64,000 nt of DNA from Deltaproteobacteria bacterium ADurb.Bin207 (GTDB taxonomy: Bacteria > Myxococcota_A > Polyangia > Polyangiales > Polyangiaceae), in assembly GCA_002070115.1 (NCBI GenBank), contig MWCO01000001.1:1-64000 (forward strand), written 5' to 3'. Position numbers and translations under genes: made by a program. This document shows, piece by piece, positions 50,513-59,737 of the stretch. Numbering within the stretch: the first letter of the stretch is position 1; the number at the start of each line of letters is the position of its first letter. Under the pieces are notes generated by a model. The model had not been told where the DNA came from, did not search any database, and saw only the letters and a list, made by a program, of their open reading frames with translations.

Positions 50513-51990
50513 CATTGGGGAACGGTCTGTGCGAAATAGGCGCCCGCGGCGGCCGCGGCTCCCAACAGCAACACGACAATGGCAATGATGAGACCCAGGC
50601 CTTTCTTTTTTGCGGCAGGCTCCGTGGGTGTTGGAGAATCCATCGAGGGACGAGACGATTCGATCGAGGGCGGGGAAGGGGGGGATGAGGCAGGTTGGAG
50701 AGAGTTTTCCAAGGGATTTGGGCCCGTTGGCATATCCTCCAACGCCGACAGGTTGCCTACCTGCAAGTCCTGAAGCGAAGACAAGAGTTTGTCGTTGGCA
50801 CCCGTTCTGCCAATGCCATAAGGATTGTGGATTTGGATTTCGGACTCCCAATCCGTGATCATGCTGCCATCGTGAGGAGAAGGTGTTCCTGTGGGTGTCG
50901 TTCGACCGGAGGGCGAAGCTCCGCTTTGTTCTTGCGAGGTACCGAGGGAAGTGAACTCGAAGAGGGCTTGTTTGATGAGTTGGTCGATGATGTTGGCGCT
51001 TGCGGGTTTCTGTCGCTGTCGTTCATCGAGGGCTTGCTGCACCAAACGCGCAATATCCCAAGCGCCCACGGGTTGACCGTGGTGATACAAAAATCCGTTT
51101 AGATCCTCTGCCAAGGCGAGGGCATGCCCATAGCGCTGGTTCAAGTCTCGCGCCAACGAGCGCAGGATGATGCGTTCCAAGCCCGGAGGAACCTTATGAT
51201 TGATTTCGGGTAAGGAAGGGATATTGGCCTGTTGGACGAGTTTGACGGTGGCGTAGTCGGACTCACCGAGAAATAGTTTTCGTCCGGCCAGCATTTCCCA
51301 CAGGATGATGCCCACGGCGAAAATATCCGCACGCGCATCGACGTCGTGGCCCATCGCTGCCTCAGGGGCAAGATACGAAAACTTCCCCTTGATGATGCCG
51401 GGTTCGGACTTTTCGAGCTGATTGTTGGCCTTGGCGAGCCCGAAGTCCGTGATTTTTATCTCCCCATACCGGGTGATCAATACGTTCGGAGGGGACATGT
51501 CCCGATGAACGATGCCCAGGGGCGTTCCTCGGCCATCTTTCAAGTCATGGGCATACGCCAATCCCTCACAGATCTTGGTGGCGACATAGACGGCTGCCTC
51601 CAAGGGAAATGGTTGCCCCCGTTTGCGAAGCATCTCGATGATGGCTTTGAGATCGGCACCATCCACGTACTCCATCACGATGAAGTACGTGTCGTCGCCA
51701 ATACCAATATCGAACACTTGCACGACATTGGAGTGACTCAAGTGAGCGCTGAGCCGTGCCTCATCCAAAAACATCGACATGAACTTCCGCTTCTGGCTCA
51801 AGTGCGGAAGCACCCGCTTGATGGCGACTTTTTTCTTGAAGCCTTCGATTCCGGTGCTTTCCGCGCGGAATACTTCGGCCATGCCGCCCGCGGCAATCTT
51901 GTCGATGACCCGATATCGTTGCTGGTGGTGTCCGTCCGGCATGTTGGTCGTGCGAGGCACACTCCTGCGGAATGAATCGTTGCCGCCCAT
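50512..51990 (-). CDS. Transmembrane serine/threonine protein kinase
   Basis: The 492-residue protein has an N-terminal Hanks-type kinase domain: GGMAEVFRAE, KKVAIKRVLP (catalytic Lys), IVHRDMSPPNVLIT (catalytic loop in the HRDxSPxN form common in myxobacteria), ITDFGLAKAN and APEAA. A long Ser/Pro-rich linker follows, with one transmembrane segment at the very C-terminus (LGLIIAIVVLLLGAAAAAGA). The external part is only a few residues. I start at the ATG at 51990 with GGGAGG upstream; a GTG four codons earlier is less likely. Confidence 0.9.
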   Translation of the reverse strand: MGGNDSFRRSVPRTTNMPDGHHQQRYRVIDKIAAGGMAEVFRAESTGIEGFKKKVAIKRVLPHLSQKRKFMSMFLDEARLSAHLSHSNVVQVFDIGIGDDTYFIVMEYVDGADLKAIIEMLRKRGQPFPLEAAVYVATKICEGLAYAHDLKDGRGTPLGIVHRDMSPPNVLITRYGEIKITDFGLAKANNQLEKSEPGIIKGKFSYLAPEAAMGHDVDARADIFAVGIILWEMLAGRKLFLGESDYATVKLVQQANIPSLPEINHKVPPGLERIILRSLARDLNQRYGHALALAEDLNGFLYHHGQPVGAWDIARLVQQALDERQRQKPASANIIDQLIKQALFEFTSLGTSQEQSGASPSGRTTPTGTPSPHDGSMITDWESEIQIHNPYGIGRTGANDKLLSSLQDLQVGNLSALEDMPTGPNPLENSLQPASSPPSPPSIESSRPSMDSPTPTEPAAKKKGLGLIIAIVVLLLGAAAAAGAYFAQTVPQ

Positions 51991-52178
51991 GGACGTTGCC
52001 ACCTCCCGGTTTGAACGGTCAAGCTATCGACGACGGATCTCGCTTTCATGACCTTGGCTGAGCGTCTCGCGCCATCGTGTCATGTGGGCGTTATTCACAC
52101 CTATGCATGAATTCCCCTGTTTTTGGCGGATATGCCCTATCCGGACCCCCCATTTTAGGCGGAACAGGGCTGGGGCTC

Positions 52179-52835
52179 CTATTTTTTGCCAATGATCGCG
52201 TCAATGGCGGGGATGTCCTCCGGTTCGACCGCTCCGTGGACGATGCAATGCACTTTGCCTTTAGGATTGACAAGAATCTGGATAGGAAGTTCAGGCGAGG
52301 ATTCCACCCCCAGATCCGCCAACCAAGCGGCTCGGGTTTTTCCTTCCGGCAACCAAAAGCTCGTCCGTAACCCTTCCCGCGGCTGTTGCTGCAAGAAACG
52401 CAGAAACTGTCGTTGATCGTCGTCGAGGGAGACGAATACGAAGTCTGCGGTGGCTTCCCATTTTTGTTTCCAGCTCAACAATAGCGGCAATTCTTCTTTG
52501 CAGGGTCCACACCATGCCGCCCACAAATTGACCCACACCCATTTGCCATGGCCGGTGCGGATTTGCGTTCCCATCGACTCGTGCCCGGGAGCCTCGCCAT
52601 GGCCGAGCGCTTGGGTGGGAAAGTCGCGATCGACGGGTTTTCCCTTACAAATCGTTCGTCGCGGCCGTGGTGTCGAAGGTTTGGTGGAAACCGCCGGAAC
52701 CGGAACGGCCGCGGATGGGGACGCACTGACCGCATCGGCGCGTCGGAGCGAGGGAGCAGGTTTGGGGCGCTCCTCACAACAAACCAACGCGATACCCGCC
52801 AGCAGAAGCGGCGCTATAACCGGCAATCGACCCAT
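52179..52835 (-). CDS. TlpA/ResA-like thioredoxin-fold lipoprotein
   Basis: The 218-residue protein has a signal peptide with lipobox (LAGIALVCC), a Pro/Ser-rich linker and a thioredoxin domain: VWVNLWAAWCGPCKEELPLL with the CxxC, VFVSLDDDQRQFLRFL and ELPIQILVNPKGKVHCIVHG, typical of TlpA/ResA-type extracytoplasmic thiol-disulfide reductases. Its start overlaps the end of the upstream unknown gene by 22 bp. It is the third gene of a thiol-redox operon with a VKOR-DsbA fusion. Confidence 0.85.
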   Translation of the reverse strand: MGRLPVIAPLLLAGIALVCCEERPKPAPSLRRADAVSASPSAAVPVPAVSTKPSTPRPRRTICKGKPVDRDFPTQALGHGEAPGHESMGTQIRTGHGKWVWVNLWAAWCGPCKEELPLLLSWKQKWEATADFVFVSLDDDQRQFLRFLQQQPREGLRTSFWLPEGKTRAAWLADLGVESSPELPIQILVNPKGKVHCIVHGAVEPEDIPAIDAIIGKK

Positions 52836-53500
52836 GAAATGAAAGCGCTCCTGTTGATGGTTTCTTCGTCGCACTTGCTTTCTCTCGACCGTTTCCACTC
52901 ACAGAATTCTTTGGGAAGTTGGGCAAATTCTTTTCCGAGCCAGAGCATTCCCACCTGTTTTTCGAGGTTGGGATCCTTGGATTGCTCGCTGATATGGAAG
53001 AACACGGAGTTGGCTCGTTTGTGAGAAACCACCCGATTTCGTTCGATGGTTCCGGTTTTGGAACCGCGCGCCACGATGAAAAAATATCGGGCACCTTGCC
53101 GGTCGAGCCATCGGTCTTCGATCATTTGATTTGCCCCGGCATCGAGATTGTCTTTCCCCTCGTCGAACATCACGATGCCTCCCCGCTCTTTGAGCGGAAG
53201 GAACAAGGCATTGAAGTCCGCGTCGGAAATCGATGCGATATTTTTCACATCCGCGGGTTTGCATCCGCGACGTGATCCGGTGCCTACCAGGCCGCATGCG
53301 TTGAGCACGCGTTGCAGCACGATTTTGAACTCCGGGGTGCAATACGCGGCTTCCGCGTGGGAAGCGATGGCGGTTTCCGGTGCTTTTTGAGGATTTGCCA
53401 ATCGATCCGCGGCCGCGTCGATTTGGCCTCGTACCCAAAAACTGGCTCCCAGAACAAGCACCGTGCCCAATGCGGGACCTACGAAAACGTGTGGTCTCAA
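52814..53500 (-). CDS. Anchored protein of unknown function in the thiol-redox operon
   Basis: The 228-residue product begins with a signal anchor (VFVGPALGTVLVLGASFWVRG) and has six or so cysteines (CTPEF, NACGL, RRGCKPAD, EFCEW, SKCDEE, DCRL), which could form disulfides. The rest (VKNIASISDADFNALFLPLK, RQGARYFFIVARGSKTG) is not recognised. It is coupled to the VKOR-DsbA gene upstream (ATGA) and overlaps the TlpA-like gene. A role as a redox substrate or partner is a guess. Confidence 0.6.
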   Translation of the reverse strand: MRPHVFVGPALGTVLVLGASFWVRGQIDAAADRLANPQKAPETAIASHAEAAYCTPEFKIVLQRVLNACGLVGTGSRRGCKPADVKNIASISDADFNALFLPLKERGGIVMFDEGKDNLDAGANQMIEDRWLDRQGARYFFIVARGSKTGTIERNRVVSHKRANSVFFHISEQSKDPNLEKQVGMLWLGKEFAQLPKEFCEWKRSRESKCDEETINRSAFISWVDCRL

Positions 53501-54774
53501 GGCAGCACCTCCGGAGCAAGCTGCGCCAATGTGAAGCGAAGCCCCAGATCCGAATCCTCATCACAGATTCGCAGGTCCCCAAGATAAAGCTGGGGCGTGG
53601 ATACCGGAAGCTCATTGGTAACCGCGTATTGCAGGATGTTGTTGAGACGGACCGCGGTCTGCTTGGCATCGATGCATGTGTCGATGGCTTCTCCGAAATG
53701 CGTTCGAAGCCGTGCGCGCAACAGGGAGTCGCCTGCTTTGCCGAGCGATGCCAGCTCTTCTTGGTTTCGATACATCCACTCCAGAGCGTCGCGCGAGCGC
53801 GGATCGGCGCAAATGACGGCTTTGGACAGAATGCAACTGCCCGGGTGCAAAGACCGATCGAGCATCCAATTGCATGTGCTATCCAGAGGCATCAGAACCA
53901 AGGAGGCGTTGATATTTTCCATGGCGCCTTCCCCCTTCAGACGTTCGTGAAGTCCTTTGCACGTGGGGCATAAGGGGTCGGCGACGATGATCATGTCTCG
54001 TTTGGGAGATGTCGTGGCAAGAGATACGAGAGCTTTGCTCTTGGGTTGTGGGATGGTTCCGCAACTCGCCAACAGCGGTCGAAAGTCCGGCAACGCGTTG
54101 ACGTAGATAATGGCGGGAACGCCTAATCCCAACGAAGCGAGCCACAACACGATGGCACCTGGGTTTCCTGGCGGCATGGGACGAACGGGTTCATGGGGTG
54201 GACTCGGTGAGGGAGGAGGAGGGCCGCCCGCGGGGCTTGTCGGTGGAGACGTCGAAAACGCATCGAGAAAGGATAGTTTTCGAAGTTGAACCATTCCCCA
54301 GATTCCCGCAGCGGCCAGCAACGCAGAAGCCACATATAGACCCACGCATGTTTTGCAAAACACGCCGAGGCGAACGGCGGCGATGAAAGCCATGATCACG
54401 GAGACGAGCAGGGGACCAAGGCTCGAGAATCCAAGAAATTGGTAGGCTCGTTTGGAGACGTTGGCGCCTCCCACGAGCATCGCGACGGCAAAAGCGGCGA
54501 AGAAAACGTATACCCCGAGAGCAAAAAGGGAAACGGGAACGCCTCCCCACCAGGTTCCTCGGAACAACGCGCCATACACGGAGTACATGGCGGTTCGACA
54601 AGCGTTTTCCGTGTCGGTAGCTTCCGCGAGGCCCGGAGTAAACGAGCAATGCACGGCATGAAGCTGCCGATCGAGGTGTTGGATGTAGTCGTAGGTGGAG
54701 AACCCGGCGAAAATAAGCCCCAAAGCAGAGGCTACGAGGGCCAGGATGATGGGCATGCGCGATAACTTCCACAT
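53497..54774 (-). CDS. VKOR-domain/DsbA-like fusion, inner-membrane thiol oxidase
   Basis: VKOR-type proteins reoxidise DsbA-like proteins in the periplasm using quinones. The 425-residue protein has an N-terminal membrane part with the VKOR core: an early Cys pair (VHCSFTPGL, ENACRTAMYSVYG) and the quinone-proximal FCKTCVGLY. A Pro-rich linker is followed by another membrane segment, then a thioredoxin-like domain with DPLCPTCKGLHERL, a CxxC DsbA-like site. Fusions of this type couple oxidase and oxidant. I start at the ATG at 54774; an earlier TTG is in frame. Confidence 0.85.
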   Translation of the reverse strand: MWKLSRMPIILALVASALGLIFAGFSTYDYIQHLDRQLHAVHCSFTPGLAEATDTENACRTAMYSVYGALFRGTWWGGVPVSLFALGVYVFFAAFAVAMLVGGANVSKRAYQFLGFSSLGPLLVSVIMAFIAAVRLGVFCKTCVGLYVASALLAAAGIWGMVQLRKLSFLDAFSTSPPTSPAGGPPPPSPSPPHEPVRPMPPGNPGAIVLWLASLGLGVPAIIYVNALPDFRPLLASCGTIPQPKSKALVSLATTSPKRDMIIVADPLCPTCKGLHERLKGEGAMENINASLVLMPLDSTCNWMLDRSLHPGSCILSKAVICADPRSRDALEWMYRNQEELASLGKAGDSLLRARLRTHFGEAIDTCIDAKQTAVRLNNILQYAVTNELPVSTPQLYLGDLRICDEDSDLGLRFTLAQLAPEVLP

Positions 54775-54800
54775 GGTCGACGCTCGTTGCGTTCGGTGGG

Positions 54801-56096
54801 TCAACGGCTAGCGATTCGATCCACTCCGAGATAAGGACGAAGCGCATCGGGAACCCTTACCGATCCGTCTTTGCATTGAAATTGTTCCAATACCGCAACG
54901 ACAGTTCGTCCTACGGCCAAACCGCTTCCATTGAGGGTGTGAAGAAGCTTGGGTTTTTTGGTCTGGGGGTCACGGTAACGAATCGACGCGCGTCGCGCCT
55001 GAAAGTCTCCGAAGTTCGAGCAACTCGAGATTTCTCGATACGCTTGGAGGCCGGGGAGCCACACCTCGATGTCATAGGTTTTGTTGGCGGAAAAACCGAG
55101 ATCTCCGGTGCATAGGGTGATGACTCGATAGTGCAACCCGAGTCGTTGCAGCACTTGTTCGGCGTGAGACGTGAGCAGTTCGTGTTGGGATGGCGAATCC
55201 TCCGGGGTGCAGAAGCGCACCAACTCGACTTTGTCGAATTGGTGTTGTCGGATGAGACCTCGCACGTCTTTTCCGTAACTGCCCGCTTCGCTGCGAAAGC
55301 AAGGTGTATAGGCCGCATAAGCGAGGGGTAGTTGCGATGATTCAAGGATCTCGTTTGCGTGCAGGTTCGTCAGGGGAACTTCCGCGGTGGGGATCAAAAA
55401 TAGGTCGTAGGATTCATCGACCTCGGACTTGCGCGTTTTGAAAAGGTCCTGCTCGAACTTGGGTAGCTGTCCGGTCCCCCGCAGGGCGGTGTCTTTCACG
55501 AGGAAAGGAGGCAGGACTTCGAGGTATCCATGTTCGCGAGCCAAGTCGAGCATGAAGGTGGTCAGGGCGCGTTCGAGACGTGCTCCCAAGCCCATCATCA
55601 CGGCAAAGCGTGGACCGGAAAGCTTTGCGGCACGCTCGAAGTCGATGATGCCCAGCGCGGGACCGATGTCCCAATGTGCTTTCGGTTCGAAATCGAATAG
55701 GGGTTTTTCGCCCCAGGTTCGAATGACCGGATTGTCTTGCTCGGAGGAACCCGTGGGAGTCGATGCATCCGGCAGGTTGGGAATTCCGAGCAAAATCTCG
55801 GAGATCTCTGATTCGATTTCGTCTTTTCGCTTTTCCAACCCTTTGATTTCATCGGATACGATTCGCAGTTTCTCCCGACGTTCAATGAATTCAGGGGATT
55901 GTTTCGGGAGCTTGGACATCTCCTTGTTGGCATTGTTGCGTTCCGCCGCTTTGCGCTCCACGGCGCTTATGGTTTCCCGGCGTTGCGCGGCAAGTTCCGT
56001 GATGGCGTCGAGCGAAGCCGCTGTTTGAGGGTTGCGACGCGACAGGGCGGCGCGCACCTCATCGATGTGGTCTACAACATACCGTAGGTCGAGCAT
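54801..56096 (-). CDS. serS: Seryl-tRNA synthetase
   Basis: The 431-residue class II synthetase starts [19 protein letters not shown], a coiled-coil tRNA-binding arm (residues ~30-110). The catalytic motifs are visible: motif 2 in [19 protein letters not shown] and motif 3 in [19 protein letters not shown]. The gene is complete and just upstream of the thiol-redox operon, probably co-transcribed with it. Confidence 0.96.
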   Translation of the reverse strand: MLDLRYVVDHIDEVRAALSRRNPQTAASLDAITELAAQRRETISAVERKAAERNNANKEMSKLPKQSPEFIERREKLRIVSDEIKGLEKRKDEIESEISEILLGIPNLPDASTPTGSSEQDNPVIRTWGEKPLFDFEPKAHWDIGPALGIIDFERAAKLSGPRFAVMMGLGARLERALTTFMLDLAREHGYLEVLPPFLVKDTALRGTGQLPKFEQDLFKTRKSEVDESYDLFLIPTAEVPLTNLHANEILESSQLPLAYAAYTPCFRSEAGSYGKDVRGLIRQHQFDKVELVRFCTPEDSPSQHELLTSHAEQVLQRLGLHYRVITLCTGDLGFSANKTYDIEVWLPGLQAYREISSCSNFGDFQARRASIRYRDPQTKKPKLLHTLNGSGLAVGRTVVAVLEQFQCKDGSVRVPDALRPYLGVDRIASR

Positions 56097-56115
56097 GGCG
56101 TGCGCCTAGCACTGC

Positions 56116-56640
56116 TCAGGGTTGTCGGCAAACGGAGGGAACCACACAGGGAGTGGCGCATGCATTTCCCAGGGCATGCCGTTCGATTTGCTGGGTCGTG
56201 CCACGGGGGGCTCCTGTCCCCGCGAGACAGAGTAACACCGCGTCTTCATTGGTGATTTCTGAAGATGGCTCAATGCAAAGACCGTGAGTACAGGTTCCTG
56301 TCGACAGCCCCTTCGTCCACGGGCAATCCCTGTCATGTTGACAGGTCAAGGCGCGACAGTCCGCGGGGTGGGTACCATGAGCGCCGCCTTGGACCCATAC
56401 CTCACAGACAGCCATGAGCCTCGAAGCCGTGTGAAGCACGAAAGCTGCTTTGGCTCCTTTCGGCTGGCTTGCGGATGGATTCGCCTCACCGGCGCCGATC
56501 AACGCACACGACGAGTCTTTGCACGAAGCTTCGAAGTGGCGTCCTTCGGTGTCCGTGAGATGCACTTGGACAGGTTTCGAACAACCGACGAGCGTGAAGA
56601 ATCCGAGGGGGATCCATAAGGTTGATAGTCGACGGGCCAT
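56116..56640 (-). CDS. Putative lipoprotein with Cys-rich region, unknown function
   Basis: The 174-residue product starts MARRLSTLWIPLGFFTLVGC, a lipoprotein signal with lipobox LVGC. The mature part has many cysteines (HFEASCKDSSCALIG, DCRALTCQHDRDCPW, TCTHGLCIEP, ACATPCVVPSVC), as in the Cys-rich modules common in myxobacterial surface proteins. No function is evident. It ends 19 bp upstream of serS. I start at the ATG at 56640 to give the signal. Confidence 0.65.
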   Translation of the reverse strand: MARRLSTLWIPLGFFTLVGCSKPVQVHLTDTEGRHFEASCKDSSCALIGAGEANPSASQPKGAKAAFVLHTASRLMAVCEVWVQGGAHGTHPADCRALTCQHDRDCPWTKGLSTGTCTHGLCIEPSSEITNEDAVLLCLAGTGAPRGTTQQIERHALGNACATPCVVPSVCRQP

Positions 56641-56774
56641 TGTGATCAGCCTAGCAGAGTCATGAAGGATCATGGTTTGGCTTTGGGTTGAATCACTCCT
56701 GGTTGATTTGCTGATTTGACGAAATGGGTCAACGCGTGCCATAGGCCAAGGACCAGGCGTGGACAGAGAATCCG

Positions 56775-57743
56775 ATGGGAGACGCGAATCACCTTTCAGA
56801 GCCGCCGTTTATGGCGAGCGATCCACCTCCTAGCACGGGAGGAATGCTTTGGAGAGTGGTGGGTGGCATCAAAACGATGCGTCCACACCAGTGGGTCAAG
56901 AACGTATTCGTTCTTGCGCCGGTATTTTTTTCCAAAGAATTCTTCCATGCCGATTTGCTGTTACGCGCATTCGGCGCATTTTGCGTCTTCTGTTTGCTCG
57001 CAAGCGCCGTCTACACCATCAACGACTTGGTCGATGTACAGGCGGATCGAGCCCATCCCGTCAAGCGCTACCGTCCCATCGCTTCGGGGCGATTTCCTGT
57101 CACAGCCGCAAAAGTGCTAGCCGTCGTTCTCGTGGTGATTTCCCTGGCGGGCGCGGCATGGGGACCCATCTTTTTTTTCGCGACCGCGGTCGGCTACTTC
57201 GTTCTGAACCTTGCCTATTCGTTTCGCCTCAAGAAGGTCGCATACATCGATGTGGGGTGCATTGCGACAGGCTTCGTGCTTCGTGTTCTCGGCGGGGGGT
57301 TTGCCGCCGGGATCCTTATTTCATGGTATTTGCTCGCGTGTACGGCGCTGCTGGCCCTGTTTTTAGGGTTTGGCAAACGACGCCATGAGTTGGCGCAGTC
57401 TACGCGCAAAGGTTCGAAGACGCGCGTTGCGTTGGACTCTTATTCTCCTCGTGCGCTGAATATCGCGTTGGTCTTGACCGCGAGCGCCACGGTGGTGACG
57501 TATGCGGCTTACACGCTCGATCCGGTGATTCAACGCCAATTCAACTCCGATTGGCTTTGGTTGACCATACCGTTTACGATTTTTGGGGTGGTTCGGTTTC
57601 TTCAACTCATGGCAGGACGGCCGCGGGCGGAATCACCAACCCAAGAGATGCTTCGCGACACGCTATTCGTTTTCAACATCGTGGTTTGGGCTTTGGTGGC
57701 GTTTGCGATCGTTTATCGGGTGCGCCCCGAGGTTGGATTCTAA
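56775..57743 (+). CDS. UbiA-family decaprenyl-phosphate phosphoribosyltransferase-like protein
   Basis: This 322-residue membrane protein has the UbiA prenyltransferase fold. The Asp-rich motif VYTINDLVDVQADRAHP followed by VKRYRPIASG, and KTMRPHQWVKNVFVLAPVFF at the start, match the subfamily that transfers 5-phosphoribose to decaprenyl phosphate (Rv3806c/UbiA type in mycobacteria), which gives the precursor of decaprenyl-phospho-arabinose. A related 4-hydroxybenzoate-type role is less likely. It has about eight membrane segments. It is followed by a CPBP protease and uppS. Confidence 0.82.
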   Translation: MGDANHLSEPPFMASDPPPSTGGMLWRVVGGIKTMRPHQWVKNVFVLAPVFFSKEFFHADLLLRAFGAFCVFCLLASAVYTINDLVDVQADRAHPVKRYRPIASGRFPVTAAKVLAVVLVVISLAGAAWGPIFFFATAVGYFVLNLAYSFRLKKVAYIDVGCIATGFVLRVLGGGFAAGILISWYLLACTALLALFLGFGKRRHELAQSTRKGSKTRVALDSYSPRALNIALVLTASATVVTYAAYTLDPVIQRQFNSDWLWLTIPFTIFGVVRFLQLMAGRPRAESPTQEMLRDTLFVFNIVVWALVAFAIVYRVRPEVGF

Positions 57744-57766
57744 CAGGGACTCCGAAGGAGGCACAG

Positions 57767-58486
57767 GTGGCTGGGGGCTTGCGCGCGCTCAAACAAGAGC
57801 TTGGAAAGCTGTACTCCGCCAAGAGCGACCCTTGGGTCGATCTTGGTCTAACCCTACCCATCTTCCTCGGATACCACCTGGGAGTCGTCTTTCTTCCATC
57901 ACGAAACGCCGCGGATATCGTTACTTCGCAACTCGTTCGACTCGCCAATTTCAGTATCCTGGCCTACATGGGCCTGACCGTTGCGCTCGCGGCATCGTTC
58001 GTCGGTCTGTTGGTGGTCCTCGGACGAGGAAAAAAACTGGTTTGGAAGCGTTTTGTCGGGGTCATCCTCGAAGGAGCCGTCTACGCCATCGTGATGAGCA
58101 CGACTGCCCGCTTCGTCGTGGGCTCGTTGCACCTTGCGGGGACCGCAGAACCACGATCGGCCTTTTCAGGACTGGTTATGTCGCTGGGAGCCGGGTTTTA
58201 CGAGGAAGTGGTATTTCGTGTCCTGTTGTTCGGCGCGGGACTTGCCTTGTTGCAACGAGCCATCCCACGTCGTGAGATGTTGCTAGGGGTGGGCTGGGCG
58301 ATCGCATCGGCTCTCATTTTTTCGGCTTGGCATTACGTGGGGGCGTATGGCGATGTTTTTCGCCTGTCTTCTTTCGTATTCCGTTGGGTATGCGGCCTTG
58401 CTTTCGTCGCGATTTACCGATTTCGAGGGTTTGCCCCCGTGGTTTGGTGCCATGCCCTTTACGATATTTGGGTGTTGGCTCTGTAG
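57767..58486 (+). CDS. CPBP-family intramembrane metalloprotease
   Basis: The 239-residue membrane protein has the CPBP (CAAX-type protease) motifs: FYEEVVFRVLLFG (EExxxR), FSAWHYVGAYGD (FxxxH) and WCHALYDIW (HxxxD-like). I start at the GTG at 57767, with GAAGGAGG upstream. It lies 23 bp after the prenyltransferase gene, perhaps in one operon. The substrate is unknown. Confidence 0.85.
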   Translation: MAGGLRALKQELGKLYSAKSDPWVDLGLTLPIFLGYHLGVVFLPSRNAADIVTSQLVRLANFSILAYMGLTVALAASFVGLLVVLGRGKKLVWKRFVGVILEGAVYAIVMSTTARFVVGSLHLAGTAEPRSAFSGLVMSLGAGFYEEVVFRVLLFGAGLALLQRAIPRREMLLGVGWAIASALIFSAWHYVGAYGDVFRLSSFVFRWVCGLAFVAIYRFRGFAPVVWCHALYDIWVLAL

Positions 58487-58589
58487 AATGAGGTCAATCC
58501 GCCAACGGTTCTGGGGCTGCTGACGGTCGGTTCAATCCCACCAAAGACAGCGCTTGTCCGGCACGCACGGGTGGTGTAACCGCAGCATC

Positions 58590-59324
58590 ATGAACACCCT
58601 TTCTGGCGTCCCGCGACACGTGGCGATCATCATGGATGGCAATGGACGCTGGGCCGTACAACGAGGGTTACCACGACAAGCCGGTCATAAAGAGGGAGCC
58701 AAAGCCGTTCGCGAAGTCGTTCGAGGTTGTCGAAAAGCCGGCGTCGCTTTTTTGACCCTGTATGCCTTTAGCCTCGCGAATTGGAAACGCCCAAGCGCGG
58801 AAGTCAATGCGCTCATGCGCTTGCTCATTTTCTTCGCCGATCAGGAAGTCGCAGAACTTCGCGAACGGGAAATCTCAGTGGATGTGGTGGGCCGTCCCGA
58901 AGACCTCCCCACCGCCACACGCAACGCCCTTTTCGAACTCATTCGTCAGACCGCCGGGGGAACAAAAATGCGACTGTCCCTGGCTCTCAGCTATAGCGGA
59001 CGCAACGATATCGTCTCCGCCATGCAAGGAATCGCGCGTGAAGTCGAAGCCGGTACCCTGCCCGCCGCCGCCGTCGATGAATCCCTGCTTCGTCATCGGA
59101 TGACGACCAAAGATCTTCCTGACCCGGACCTGGTGATCCGTACCGGCGGAGAATATCGCCTGTCGGACTTTTTGCCCTTCGAATCGGTCTATGCGGAATT
59201 GCATTTTCCGCAAATTTTATGGCCGGACTTCAAAGAGCAGCACTTGCAAGAAGCCTTCGAAGCCTATGCCAGTCGAGAACGACGTTTCGGCAAAACGAGT
59301 CAACAAGTTGCCGAAGAGAAGTGA
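58590..59324 (+). CDS. uppS: Undecaprenyl (polyprenyl) diphosphate synthase
   Basis: This cis-prenyltransferase makes the lipid carrier for cell-wall and polysaccharide synthesis. The 244-residue sequence starts NTLSGVPRHVAIIMDGNGRW with the diphosphate-binding Asp, followed by HKEGAKAVREVVRGCRKAGV, LTLYAFSLANWKRPSAEV and DPDLVIRTGGEYRLSDFLPF. The last block differs from the usual RLSNFLLWQ. I start at the ATG at 58590; an upstream alternative is in frame. Confidence 0.93.
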   Translation: MNTLSGVPRHVAIIMDGNGRWAVQRGLPRQAGHKEGAKAVREVVRGCRKAGVAFLTLYAFSLANWKRPSAEVNALMRLLIFFADQEVAELREREISVDVVGRPEDLPTATRNALFELIRQTAGGTKMRLSLALSYSGRNDIVSAMQGIAREVEAGTLPAAAVDESLLRHRMTTKDLPDPDLVIRTGGEYRLSDFLPFESVYAELHFPQILWPDFKEQHLQEAFEAYASRERRFGKTSQQVAEEK

Positions 59325-59368
59325 CGTAGGGCTCATCCGCGGCCATCGAAAGACTTTCTCGACGGGAA

Positions 59369-59674
59369 TCACTGGCTTTGAAGCGTGGTTTTTACCGCGG
59401 ATGCCGTTCGGTCGACGAGCTTAGCGCACAATTCGATGGCTTCGACGTAGCGATACACGCCCGCTTGTAAAGCAATCATTCCGCGCGCGTCATCTTCTTG
59501 CGATCCCATGGATAAAGCGGCGTGAACGACACGCTCTCCTCGATCCACCTCCCTTGCCAACTGATGGAAAACATCGCGAAACGAGCGGGAATTGGACGAA
59601 GGATCGATCGTTGACGTCGAGCCGGAAGAGGCAAGGATGGGACGAGCACAGGATTGATAGCGAACGATGTCCAT
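59369..59674 (-). CDS. Type III secretion inner-rod-like (SctI) small protein
   Basis: The 101-residue protein ends GMIALQAGVYRYVEAIELCAKLVDRTASAVKTTLQSQ, resembling the C-terminal segment of type III inner-rod proteins (SctI/YscI), in which an LQ..V..YS..VEL..KLVD.A...VKTTLQ pattern forms the assembly helix. The N-terminal half is Ser-rich. I start at the ATG at 59674 with AAGGAG just upstream. It follows a FliA-like sigma factor gene on the same strand. No other export gene is near; the family call is tentative. Confidence 0.55.
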   Translation of the reverse strand: MDIVRYQSCARPILASSGSTSTIDPSSNSRSFRDVFHQLAREVDRGERVVHAALSMGSQEDDARGMIALQAGVYRYVEAIELCAKLVDRTASAVKTTLQSQ

Positions 59675-59737
59675 GGGCGCTCCTTGGGTGCTCTTTTCCT
59701 TCGGCCAAACCCTGGCGTGGGTTGCGTCGAATGACAA

